Assembly: GCA_002404095.1 (NCBI GenBank)
Contig: DHJA01000265.1
Span: 1-25,049 of the forward strand
From: Planctomycetaceae bacterium UBA4732
GTDB lineage: Bacteria > Planctomycetota > Planctomycetia > Gemmatales > Gemmataceae
Reading direction: 5' to 3'
DNA: 25,049 bases
Made by a program: the position numbers and the translations under genes. The first letter of the stretch is position 1, and every line of letters begins with the position of its first letter. Below are positions 12,052-20,002 of the stretch, piece after piece. Under the pieces are notes generated by a model. That model ran no database searches. It saw only the letters and a program-made list of their open reading frames with translations, and was not told where the DNA came from.

Positions 12052-13977
12052 CTAACGTTGCTGCTTAGTGAACCAAAAGTCCAGTTCTCTGTCGAAACCC
12101 GGCTGCAAGGCTTTTAGCGTCTTCAACTCCTTCTCGGCCGCGGCCTTGTCGCCGGTCTTGAGGAGACAGCGGATCCAGAGCCTGCGCGCGTCGCGATTCT
12201 CCGGGGCCATCCGCACCCAATCGCGCGCGTGAACCTGCGCCTCCGCCCATTCCTGCCGAAACGCCAAAAAAGTGGCGTACCCGCCATGCGTGAAAGGGTT
12301 CCAGGGATTGACCGCGATGGCACGGCGCCAATAGCCGAGAGCGGGGTCCGTTTTGCCCAGCGCCTGCGCCATTTGAGCCGCCCCCTCAAGAGCCATTTCC
12401 CGTTCCGGCGCCAAGGCCAGGCACGCCTCGAACGCTTTTAGCGCCTCTTCCGGGCGTTTCAGCAGCACCGCCACTTCTCCGCTTTGCTCCCAGGCGGGAG
12501 CGTCATTTGGAAAGTTTCGCACCGCCTCCTCGAGCAGCGCGATCGTCTCCGCCCGTGGAACTCCGTCCTGTATGCTGACGTGCGCCAGGGCCATGCCGAG
12601 GTCGCGGCGACGGTCCGGCGTCTCCGCGTTGACCCTATCGAAATGGAAGAGGACCGCCGGAAAGGGATCGCCTGGTTGCGCCGTTTCCGGCGCGACCGGC
12701 GCGTCGGCTTGGCTGGGGCGCCGCGGAACGCGATGGTCGGTGGAAGCGGTGTGAACGACGTCGGAGGCCGCGTAAGAAGGCATATGACACTGGATACAGC
12801 TGTCGTCCGGGCTGGTCTTACGGCGTTCCGCCACGGGAACGCTACACCCCGGCCGTTTGCCTTCGTGACACTTCAGGCAAGCCGCCCGGTAGACGGCGAC
12901 GCGTTCCTCTGGGCCGACGAATGTATGAGGATCGTGACAGGAGATACAACCGATCCGCTCCCGCGTCGTGCCGCCTCGAAAACAACCGCTCTGCTCCATC
13001 TGCTCGACGTGATTGACGGCCCGGCGATCCGTGCCGCCGGCCGTGTTCCTGATGAACACCGCCAGAAAATCCTCCAACGGTTGTCCGGGCCGGAAGTCGT
13101 AGAAGCCGCGCCCGCGGCGGACGACGCGGGCCACGCCTTCCAGGTGGCACTGCTCGCATACCGCGTCGCGCAAAGCCGGCTCCATCCGCGCGGGGTTGAC
13201 GATCGTGTGATCGAAGGATTCGGCGGACTTTAGTCCGGGGTTTTGAACGTGCAACTCTCCCGGCCCGTGACAGCGCTCGCAGCCGATGGAATACCCCTGG
13301 AAAAGCGGTTCCTCGTAGTGATTGGTCGTCCCTGTGACGGGGCGCATGCGGTTGGCGTGGCAGAACAGGCAGTCCGGCAACATCGGCCGGCCCGTAAGAT
13401 AATCCGCGGAAAACCGCGGCGACAAGTCCCAGATCTGTTTCGCCTCGAACCAGCTGATCGGCGTCTGAAAAAGGTATCCGCCCCGGTCGGTCAAGTACGA
13501 ATAGCCGTGGACGCCCGAACCGATGGCGTAATGGACGTCGAGGACGTTCTCGTAGATGGACGAGCCGGCTGGGTCGAATTTGGTCTGCCGGTGAAATACG
13601 GCGTCGCCCTGACGTCCCACCAGGAAACGCGACCCCAACGCTTCAAAGGGATTATGCTGGGCCGGGCCGTAGGATTGCGTGGGCGCGAGTTGGGCGATGG
13701 GTGTAAGAGAGCGGCTCATCGGATGTTTGTGGTACGACTCGGCGATCTTCGCGTGGCAGTCGGCGCAGCGGTCGTCGCCGACGTATTGAATGTCGGGGCG
13801 AACATTAAGGAAAGGCCCGGCATAGCTCAGACGCGGATCTTCCGGTTCCGGCCACGAAGGCGGCTTGGGCGGAAGCGGCCCCGCCGCGCCGCGCCACATC
13901 ACGGCCCACACGACGACAAAGAGCGCCGCCGTCAGTGTACAGCCTGCAATCGCCCATGTCCGACCGCCCGAGGGCAT
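12052..13977 (-). CDS. Membrane-anchored heptahaem c-type cytochrome with C-terminal TPRs
   Basis: A 641-residue envelope protein. One N-terminal hydrophobic segment (8-28) should anchor or export it, placing the rest outside the cytoplasmic membrane. Seven CxxCH haem motifs start at C71, C203, C233, C274, C344, C367 and C394, a cytochrome c554/multihaem-like arrangement. From about 480 onward the sequence changes to TPR-like helical repeats (PAWEQSGEVAVLLKRPEEAL, AFEACLALAPE, YWRRAIAVNPWNPF). Electron transfer through the haem part and protein binding through the TPR part are inferred. The ATG at 13977 is supported by AGGAGG 6 bases upstream. It begins 15 bases after the stop of the large membrane protein gene, so the two form one operon. 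The redox partner and substrate are unknown. Confidence 0.9.
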   Translation of the reverse strand: MPSGGRTWAIAGCTLTAALFVVVWAVMWRGAAGPLPPKPPSWPEPEDPRLSYAGPFLNVRPDIQYVGDDRCADCHAKIAESYHKHPMSRSLTPIAQLAPTQSYGPAQHNPFEALGSRFLVGRQGDAVFHRQTKFDPAGSSIYENVLDVHYAIGSGVHGYSYLTDRGGYLFQTPISWFEAKQIWDLSPRFSADYLTGRPMLPDCLFCHANRMRPVTGTTNHYEEPLFQGYSIGCERCHGPGELHVQNPGLKSAESFDHTIVNPARMEPALRDAVCEQCHLEGVARVVRRGRGFYDFRPGQPLEDFLAVFIRNTAGGTDRRAVNHVEQMEQSGCFRGGTTRERIGCISCHDPHTFVGPEERVAVYRAACLKCHEGKRPGCSVPVAERRKTSPDDSCIQCHMPSYAASDVVHTASTDHRVPRRPSQADAPVAPETAQPGDPFPAVLFHFDRVNAETPDRRRDLGMALAHVSIQDGVPRAETIALLEEAVRNFPNDAPAWEQSGEVAVLLKRPEEALKAFEACLALAPEREMALEGAAQMAQALGKTDPALGYWRRAIAVNPWNPFTHGGYATFLAFRQEWAEAQVHARDWVRMAPENRDARRLWIRCLLKTGDKAAAEKELKTLKALQPGFDRELDFWFTKQQR

Positions 13978-13992
13978 AGCCGTCCTCCTGGA

Positions 13993-16900
13993 TCAACGCC
14001 CAGCCGCGGCCTTGTCGAGCAGCTTTTGGCAGTCCTGGGCGAGGGGTCGCGCCGGGAAGTTTATTCCCGCGCCAGTGTCGACGGCGGCCTCACTCCCCCA
14101 CAGCATCAAGGCGTCGTGGAAGTCCTTCCGCGCCTGATCGATCCCGCCGTACTCAAGCGCCAAAATGCCGCGGAGAGTCGTCAGGTCGGCCTGCCGGTGC
14201 AAATTGGCTACCATCTTCATGCCGTTTTGCATGAGCGTGGGATAGAAGAAGGTCGTGCGAAACAGGAGGGGCTGATAGCCGTCTTGCGGCTGCGCGAGGA
14301 GCATGGTTCGCGCGGCGGCGATAGACATCAAGGTCCGCATCGGCAGCCGGCCCACTTGCGGATCAACCATGGCGTGGACCTCTTCGATCATCTCCTCAAG
14401 GTCATCCTCCGCCGACTGGTAATTTCCCAACGCCGCATCGAGTTGCACCTGAATTTCGAGATAGACGGCCGGCCCTAAAAAGTCCTTCGCGTCTTCCGGA
14501 TTGGGCCAATCGCGCACGTCCTTCACACGGCCGGTGTGCAACAATAGCTCCAGCTCCATGGCCATGCCTTCCGGCCCAAAGGAGGCCACGTCCGATGAAA
14601 GCAGGATCGACAGCGCCTTGCCAGCCAGGCCGAAATCATGCCAGGCCGTGTCGGCCTTCGTGTATACCGGCATCCCGGCCGACCTGACCTCGAACTTGTC
14701 CAGCAGGTCGGTTGTGTCCTTTTCCTTCTTGGCTGTCAGGTCTTCCAGGTCGAGGATGCGGGCGGCGTAATCCTTCTGGTCTTCTCCCGCCTTTCGGCCG
14801 GCCTTGCGGTTGCAGCGAAGCACTTCCTTGAGTTCCGCGAGGACTTCATCCTGATAATTCATGTCCTGATAGAGGGAAATCAGATCCACATGGGCTTCTT
14901 CAAGGTCCGGATTGACCACCAGCGCATGTTTATAAGCGGTCACCGCCTCGGCCGTCCGCACCCGATAGAGAAGCTGAAAAGCGGGCGGGCGCGGCGTGGG
15001 CGGACGATGCCAGAGCGCTTCCGGCGGGTTCCAGGTTCGTTCGGTGGTGTTTTGCAGGATGCGACGATAGGTCTTTCCGAGAATGAGATAAGCCTGGGCG
15101 TCGTCGGGGTTGTCGTGAACGGCCTGCCGCGCGGCGCGCAGGGCCAGGTAAAGGAGACTCTCCGGCCCCGAGGGCTGATGGGCGCCGTAGTCTTCTCGAA
15201 AATGGTAAGCCAATTGCTCCACCGGCGTCGGCTTGTAAGGTTCTCCGCCGGGCGGCGGAGCGCTGGCGCCGGCGGTGAGAACATTCAATCGCAACGTCAT
15301 CTCATAGGGCGCGACAATCGACCCATTGGAGCAGCAAGCCGCGCCGACGGCGCCGGCAAACAGAGATTCGTTCCAGGCGAGCTTGGCCCGGTAGCTGAAT
15401 TGCGGCGCCTCCTCGTCGAAGCGCACCAAATACAGAGCGGCCTCATCGCTTTTGGGCGAGCGCGGCCGCGGCGCTTTGAACCGGGCGTCAACCCAGTCAG
15501 GCGCGGCCGGTTCGCGGCCGGGCCAGGTACTCGGCGCTATAGTATCGGCCGCCTGGGGATGGTTTTGCGGATCTTGAAAGGCGAGCGCCTTCAGGTTGAT
15601 GGCAAGGGAGGCGAAGGCGTCTCGCTTGTCCGGCTCCTTGAGATCGCGCCACCCGAACACCGCCGTATGACCTTCCAGGTCGAGCAACGGCCACTCGGCC
15701 GGATATTGCATAAGTCTTTGCACCCACAGCAACGCCGTCTTCTTGTCGTTGTCGTAAATAACGAGATGATTGGCATTGCGGGCGCGCAGGATCTTACGCA
15801 CCTCCTCCATTGAGGCGCCGCCGAAACTCGATGGATCCGCGTCGTTCTCCGGCGCCAGGATCTCCGCCATGAATTTCTCGGGCGTCACGTCGTCCGGCAC
15901 TACGGAGAGTTGCTTCCGCATCGTCACGAAGTCCGCCGCGGCCGCCGCGGAGAACAGCGGAAGCCGGGCGTCGATTACTCCTTTCTCCTGCGGGCAGAAC
16001 CAGGCGAAATAGTTGGCCGCGTCCGCCGAGAGGTTGAAGCCTTGATCGTCGGCGCCGAGGAGACCGTCCTTTCGCCATTCGTGGATCTTCTCCGCCACGC
16101 CCTGGAGGCCGGCGTCGAGTTCTACGTCCCAGCGGGGCGATTCGCCGAACGGAGAGTGAAGCAATCCCGGCCAACCCGTCCCGAGCAGGGTGAGGCCGGC
16201 CAGGAGCGACGCGAGCCGCCCGGCCAAGGCCCAGCGCGACGCCTCGCCGCTGTTTCGCCATGAGATAACTCGCCGGCCGAAGAAGTCCCGCACGTTCAGC
16301 GCGAGAATCGGCCCGGCGGCGACCGCGAAAAACGGTATGGCCCGGACCTGGAAAGCGCTGAGCAGCAACAGGGCCGACCAAACCAGCAACCGTCGCCAGC
16401 GTAAGCCGGCCAGGTTCACGACGAAGGACAGCCCGCTGAGCAGGGCCAGCGAGTAGTACGCCAGGCCGGCGGCGCTCCAGCCCAGGCCCGGACGCAGATA
16501 GTCCGCCTCGAATGGCGACATAAGCAGCCCCCGGAATGCGGAATCATGCTGGAGGACGCTCATGGCCGGGAATAGGCCGAGTTGGGCCGGCGGCGTCAGG
16601 AAGGCGTAGACGCCAAACGGGTTAATTAGGCACACCGCCAGGCACGCCGCCAGCACTTGAACTAGGGCGGCCGTTTCTCCCAAGCGGAACGCCTCCGGGT
16701 CGTCGCGTGAGGGGCCGTAGTTTGCCTGAAGCACCTGGCCTAGTAAAACCAAGGCGACAGTTAGCGGTCCGAGGAGGAACCAGGAATCGAGATTGACCCA
16801 CAGGATGAATAGCGGCAACAGCGGCCAGTAAGCGATGAAAGATATCGGTTTAGCCGCCCATTCGCCGTTCTCCTCGTCGGGGCGGGAGGTATGCGGCCGT

Positions 16901-17535
16901 TCCAGGAAATACAACGTCAGGGCGAGAAAGAGGTACGACACAATCATCGGATGAGGCGCCAGCCAGGGGCTGAGGGCGAGTACGGCCAAGGCCGCGCCGA
17001 CGGCCGACGCCCACAGGCCGCCGCGGCGCCATCCCAGGCGCAGCATTACCACGGCCAGCAGCGTTGCCATTAGCGCCTTGAGGAGAATCAGCGCGGAGCC
17101 GCCCCGTCCCTCTATACCGCCAAAACCCTGGAATACGGCGTAAGTGATCAGGTCATACAGCCAATGCGTGTTCACCCAATAGACGCCTTGGGCGCCCTGG
17201 GAGTAGGGATCCACACCGAAATGAACCTTGCCCGCGGCGAGATCACGGCCCGTCGCCAAGTGGAGCCACAAGTCGCTATTGTGAGCCGGAAAGGAGCCGG
17301 CGAGGAAGGCGAACCCCAGGACCACGGCGACCAGGAGGTAATCCAGCCAGGATCGTTGTTGGCGCGGCGGCGTTTCCGGCGGAGCGACGGCTGGCGGCGG
17401 CAAGAGAATGCGATCCGGCATGGCCGGCTCTAAGGCGGGGGCCGTGAAGGCGTCCGGCGTCTGCGTTGGGTTGGGAGTGTCGCCAGATGTGGCCATGAAG
17501 GTCGGTCCTGAATGAAAAACCTGAGAGGGCGGCAT
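13993..17535 (-). CDS. Large polytopic membrane protein with TPR-containing C-terminal half
   Basis: A 1180-residue protein. A Pro-rich N-terminus (1-60) leads into about ten membrane segments between 62 and 455, for example 64-82, 148-165, 173-191, 196-210 and 232-268. The segment NSDLWLHLATGRDLAAGKVH (86-105), followed by DPYSQ and HWLYDLI, recurs in GT-C-like membrane proteins that bear a 'D-x-W-x-H-L-x-T-G' motif; I infer a distant link only. The rest is soluble, with TPR-like helices (AYLILGKTYRRIL, AVTAYKHALVVNPDLEEAHV) and a Lys/Glu/Asp-rich coiled-coil-like stretch. Two ATGs are possible: 17535 with GGGGAG upstream, or 17496 with AGGA. It is coupled to the cytochrome gene 15 bases downstream. 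Function unknown; a glycosyltransferase-like or assembly role is possible. Confidence 0.8.
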   Translation of the reverse strand: MPPSQVFHSGPTFMATSGDTPNPTQTPDAFTAPALEPAMPDRILLPPPAVAPPETPPRQQRSWLDYLLVAVVLGFAFLAGSFPAHNSDLWLHLATGRDLAAGKVHFGVDPYSQGAQGVYWVNTHWLYDLITYAVFQGFGGIEGRGGSALILLKALMATLLAVVMLRLGWRRGGLWASAVGAALAVLALSPWLAPHPMIVSYLFLALTLYFLERPHTSRPDEENGEWAAKPISFIAYWPLLPLFILWVNLDSWFLLGPLTVALVLLGQVLQANYGPSRDDPEAFRLGETAALVQVLAACLAVCLINPFGVYAFLTPPAQLGLFPAMSVLQHDSAFRGLLMSPFEADYLRPGLGWSAAGLAYYSLALLSGLSFVVNLAGLRWRRLLVWSALLLLSAFQVRAIPFFAVAAGPILALNVRDFFGRRVISWRNSGEASRWALAGRLASLLAGLTLLGTGWPGLLHSPFGESPRWDVELDAGLQGVAEKIHEWRKDGLLGADDQGFNLSADAANYFAWFCPQEKGVIDARLPLFSAAAAADFVTMRKQLSVVPDDVTPEKFMAEILAPENDADPSSFGGASMEEVRKILRARNANHLVIYDNDKKTALLWVQRLMQYPAEWPLLDLEGHTAVFGWRDLKEPDKRDAFASLAINLKALAFQDPQNHPQAADTIAPSTWPGREPAAPDWVDARFKAPRPRSPKSDEAALYLVRFDEEAPQFSYRAKLAWNESLFAGAVGAACCSNGSIVAPYEMTLRLNVLTAGASAPPPGGEPYKPTPVEQLAYHFREDYGAHQPSGPESLLYLALRAARQAVHDNPDDAQAYLILGKTYRRILQNTTERTWNPPEALWHRPPTPRPPAFQLLYRVRTAEAVTAYKHALVVNPDLEEAHVDLISLYQDMNYQDEVLAELKEVLRCNRKAGRKAGEDQKDYAARILDLEDLTAKKEKDTTDLLDKFEVRSAGMPVYTKADTAWHDFGLAGKALSILLSSDVASFGPEGMAMELELLLHTGRVKDVRDWPNPEDAKDFLGPAVYLEIQVQLDAALGNYQSAEDDLEEMIEEVHAMVDPQVGRLPMRTLMSIAAARTMLLAQPQDGYQPLLFRTTFFYPTLMQNGMKMVANLHRQADLTTLRGILALEYGGIDQARKDFHDALMLWGSEAAVDTGAGINFPARPLAQDCQKLLDKAAAGR

Positions 17536-17581
17536 GAAGCGCCGCTCCCCTTTTTGTACGCATCAGCCGGCATTTAGGTTT

Positions 17582-17629
17582 GTCCCATAAGTCCTATGGG
17601 ACTTATAGGACTTATAGGACATGTAGGAC
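17582..17629. repeat. Palindromic array of a 9-bp unit (GTCCYATAA), copy 2
   Basis: The same unit family as 11939-12005. Arms 17582-17594 and 17599-17611 pair at 12 of 13 positions around TATG, then two more inverted units follow. It lies in the divergent promoter region between the large membrane protein gene and the secreted SPOR-like protein gene. Read in frame it gives the low-complexity GLIGLIGHVGH and SYKSYKSH peptides of spurious frames. Confidence 0.8.
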
Positions 17630-17736
17630 ACACTACGAAACCCAAACGCCGGAAAGGGCCTATGGACGGAACGCTTTCCTTTTGGTATGAGGCCGCGAAA
17701 TGCAAGCTGTCCGCTCAAAAAGGAGGACGGAACCTC

Positions 17737-18786
17737 ATGAATAGGCTGATCTGGGCGCCGGCCCTGTGCTTGGCGCTTGTCGCGGCGGGCATCGTCCGCG
17801 CCGCCCCGCAAATCGACGCCGACCCCAATCGGGAATATCCCGTCACGCCAGAGGCGGGACCGTGGATGATCTGCGCCGCCCATTTCAACGGAGTCTCCGC
17901 GCCTCAGCTCGCTCATCAGTTGGTTTTGCTCATCCGCAGCCAGCACAACACGCCGGCTTACGTCTTCAACTATGCCGACGAGGAGCGGAAAAAACAGAAA
18001 GCCGTCCTCGATAAACAAGCCCCTTCTTTTATCACCCAGGAGGCGGCTCCGGGCGAAATCGTAGTGCCCATACCTCGTCATCGGCTTACGATCCGCGTGG
18101 AGGAGCAGTGCGCCGTGATGATCGGCGGCTACCCCGATGAGAAGACCGCCCACGAAGCGCTGTTGGCCGTCAAGAAATTGGACCCGCCCGATTTGAAGGT
18201 TCCCGAAGGCGCCCCCGCACCGTTCGCGTCCGTCGTTGACGATCAGGGTAAAGCCGCGTACCTCAATCCGTTCAGCTCCCAGAGCATGGTTGTCCGCAAC
18301 CCAAGCATTCCGCACGCCACTCACGCGATGCAGGCCAAGGACGACCCGTTCCTCAAGACGCTTAATGCGGACGAGGAATATAGCATGTTGCGCTGTCCGG
18401 GGAAGTGGACGCTGGCGGTGAGGGAATACGTCGGCGCTTCGATGGTGGAGAACAAACCGACGGGGTGGGGGCCTTTGCAAAGCATTTTTGGTCCGGGCAA
18501 AGGCAAGACCGGCGAGTCGCTGGCCTTGGCGGCGAACAATGCCCACGAGTTAGCCAAGACGCTGACCCAGCTGAAATTCGACGCCTACGTGCTGCACACC
18601 CGTACCAGCAGCGTTGTTTCCATCGGCGCCTTTAACGACCCTAACGACCCCGTTATGCAGAAGTATCGGGATCGCATTGACCAAATGCGGAATAGGAACG
18701 CCAACGCGCAGACGAACCCGTCCAAGAAAGATCCGCTGGGCTTGTTTCCGACGCTCATGCCGGTCGAGGCGCCTCATTTTCGATAA
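17737..18786 (+). CDS. Secreted protein with two SPOR-like halves
   Basis: A 349-residue exported protein. The start MNRLIWAPALCLALVAAGIV followed by RAAPQ is a clear signal peptide, and GGAGG lies 11 bases upstream of ATG 17737; a longer frame from 17596 translates the DNA repeat and is not used. Residues about 42-150 contain WMICAAHFNGVSAPQLAHQL and later VMIGGYPDEKTAHEAL. Residues about 222-304 contain KWTLAVREYVG, ANNAHELAKTLTQLKFDAYV and VVSIGAFNDPND. The two parts share the order 'W-x-hydrophobic ... helix ... AYV ... GxF/GY', resembling duplicated SPOR-like folds, which bind peptidoglycan in other bacteria. That link is inferred; no family is recognised with certainty. It is divergent from the membrane protein/cytochrome operon. 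Confidence 0.8.
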   Translation: MNRLIWAPALCLALVAAGIVRAAPQIDADPNREYPVTPEAGPWMICAAHFNGVSAPQLAHQLVLLIRSQHNTPAYVFNYADEERKKQKAVLDKQAPSFITQEAAPGEIVVPIPRHRLTIRVEEQCAVMIGGYPDEKTAHEALLAVKKLDPPDLKVPEGAPAPFASVVDDQGKAAYLNPFSSQSMVVRNPSIPHATHAMQAKDDPFLKTLNADEEYSMLRCPGKWTLAVREYVGASMVENKPTGWGPLQSIFGPGKGKTGESLALAANNAHELAKTLTQLKFDAYVLHTRTSSVVSIGAFNDPNDPVMQKYRDRIDQMRNRNANAQTNPSKKDPLGLFPTLMPVEAPHFR

Positions 18787-19016
18787 AGCGGCATTGAATC
18801 TCGCTTTGGAAAAGCATTAGGCGAGCCGCCGGGTTCATCCCGGCGGCGTTCGACGCGCGGCTTGCCGCCAGTCAATGACAGTTCGTCGTCGCGGTCGCCG
18901 CCGTGGCAGCCGTGACACACTGCCGCGAAGCCAATAAGCAATCCGATGACGGCGCCGGTCCAGCGCTGATGTGCTAGAAGCAACCGGCTTCCCTGCAAGA
19001 CGGTCGTGGAGGTCAT
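18774..19016 (-). CDS. Small hypothetical membrane protein (80 aa)
   Basis: The frame starts in an ATGA overlap with the hydrolase gene (hydrolase stop 19015-19013, ATG 19016-19014), the classic sign of translational coupling. It has one probable membrane segment (WTGAVIGLLIGFAAVCHGC, about 19-37) and then a charged tail. The tail crosses a GC-rich hairpin and ends by overlapping the convergent SPOR-like gene by 13 bases, so its last part may have been extended by repeat sequence. No family recognised. It could be a chance frame, but the coupling and hydrophobic segment favour a gene. Confidence 0.5.
   Translation of the reverse strand: MTSTTVLQGSRLLLAHQRWTGAVIGLLIGFAAVCHGCHGGDRDDELSLTGGKPRVERRRDEPGGSPNAFPKRDSMPLYRK
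18825..18847. repeat. GC-rich hairpin between convergent genes
   Basis: GCCGCCGGG (18825-18833) and CCCGGCGGC (18839-18847) pair perfectly around TTCAT. It lies 39 bases after the stop of the secreted protein gene, so it may act as its terminator, but there is no T-tract. It also lies inside the small minus-strand frame. Confidence 0.5.
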
Positions 19017-19870
19017 GGCTTCAAACGCTCGTCAAAGAATGTAACCATTTTCCCCAGACATTGTAGTAATTTCTCTGAGCGGAAGCCGTGGCCCTCGCCC
19101 TCGACGACGACCAACTCGGCGACGCCGCCGGCGGACGCGATTTTTTCGGCCATCCACCGTGACTGATCCACGAGAACCATCTTGTCCGCGGCGCCGTGGA
19201 AGAGTAGCAGCGGCGCGGCGTTCTTGCCTGCATAGGTCAACGGCGACGCCTTGCGGTACGCCTCCGGTTTTTCCTCCAGCGTCCCGCCCAGCAGCGGCAC
19301 GAGGTTCCGCTCCGATACGCCTGGACCCCAATCCTTGGCCGTCAGATCGGTTGGGCCGAAGAAGCTGACCACCGCCTGGACGCGGCTCGATACGTCGGCG
19401 TTGCCGCCGGCGCCGTCCAGGCCGTCCTCTTTGTCCGTTACGCCGAGCATACAGGCCAAGTGCCCACCGGCCGCGAAGCCAACCGCACCGATGTGATCGG
19501 GGTCGATGTTATATTTCACGGCGTTGGCGCGCAGCCAGCGGACAGCCGCCTTGCAGTCCTCGACTTGGGCGGGGAATCGGGCTTGCGCCGTGGCCAGGCG
19601 GTAATCGGGCGACACCGCCACATAGCCGCGACCGGCGAGAGCGTGGATGGTTTGGCTCATTTCCTGGCGTTTACCGCCGACCCAGCCGCCAGCGTGGATG
19701 CACACCACGGCGGGAAACGGCCCAGCGCCGTCCGCGGGCATCGCCAGATCCAGTTTAAGGTCCGTATCGCCGCCCTTGCCGAAGACGACGTCCAATTCTT
19801 CACGAACCGCCGGGCCGTTCGCCGTCGGCGCCGCGAGCGCCGCCAAAAGGCATAGAATAAGGGATCGCAT
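19013..19870 (-). CDS. Exported alpha/beta hydrolase (esterase-like) lacking the usual Ser nucleophile
   Basis: A 285-residue protein of the BD-FAE/acetyl-esterase-like alpha/beta hydrolase group. MRSLILCLLAALAAPTANGP looks like a signal peptide, implying action in the envelope or outside. The oxyanion region is HAGGW (59-63). The nucleophile elbow, normally GxSxG, reads GFAAGGHLA: position 133 is Ala, encoded GCG, one base from the Ser codon TCG. The other triad positions are kept: D229 in HGAADK and H261 in GEGHGF. It may be a pseudoenzyme, use another residue or carry a base error. GGAGG lies 5 bases before ATG 19870. It overlaps the downstream small membrane protein gene by 4 bases. Confidence 0.88.
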   Translation of the reverse strand: MRSLILCLLAALAAPTANGPAVREELDVVFGKGGDTDLKLDLAMPADGAGPFPAVVCIHAGGWVGGKRQEMSQTIHALAGRGYVAVSPDYRLATAQARFPAQVEDCKAAVRWLRANAVKYNIDPDHIGAVGFAAGGHLACMLGVTDKEDGLDGAGGNADVSSRVQAVVSFFGPTDLTAKDWGPGVSERNLVPLLGGTLEEKPEAYRKASPLTYAGKNAAPLLLFHGAADKMVLVDQSRWMAEKIASAGGVAELVVVEGEGHGFRSEKLLQCLGKMVTFFDERLKP

Positions 19871-19964
19871 GGGAACCTCCGTGTTTGTTCACCGCCCTCA
19901 CTATCGTGATTGGCTAATTAAAATACAATACGGGTGAGCCTCGCGCTCCCATGCGGGCGAGGTT

Positions 19965-19993
19965 GTTTAGCCGCGACCCGAAGGGGAGCGCGG
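19965..19993 (+). repeat. 29-nt leader repeat, copy 2
   Basis: GTTTAGCCGCGACCCGAAG followed by GGGAGCGCGG, 27 of 29 bases identical to the minus-strand sequence at 2859-2831. Here it ends 9 bases before ATG 20003, so its end adjoins the GGGGGAG ribosome site of the GYF-domain gene. Just upstream, CCTCGC (19939-19944) and GCGAGG (19957-19962) could pair. Confidence 0.7.
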
Positions 19994-20002
19994 GGGAGAC
20001 TT

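Noticed and set aside
13243..15813. Long plus-strand frames (13243-14478 and 14638-15813) opposite the cytochrome and membrane protein genes
   Set aside because: Antisense to well supported genes, no recognisable domain, no ribosome site pattern.
17563..18546. Minus-strand frame of 327 codons opposite the SPOR-like gene
   Set aside because: Its end is a translation of the 9-bp repeat (SYKSYKSH) and the rest is antisense to a gene with a clear signal peptide.
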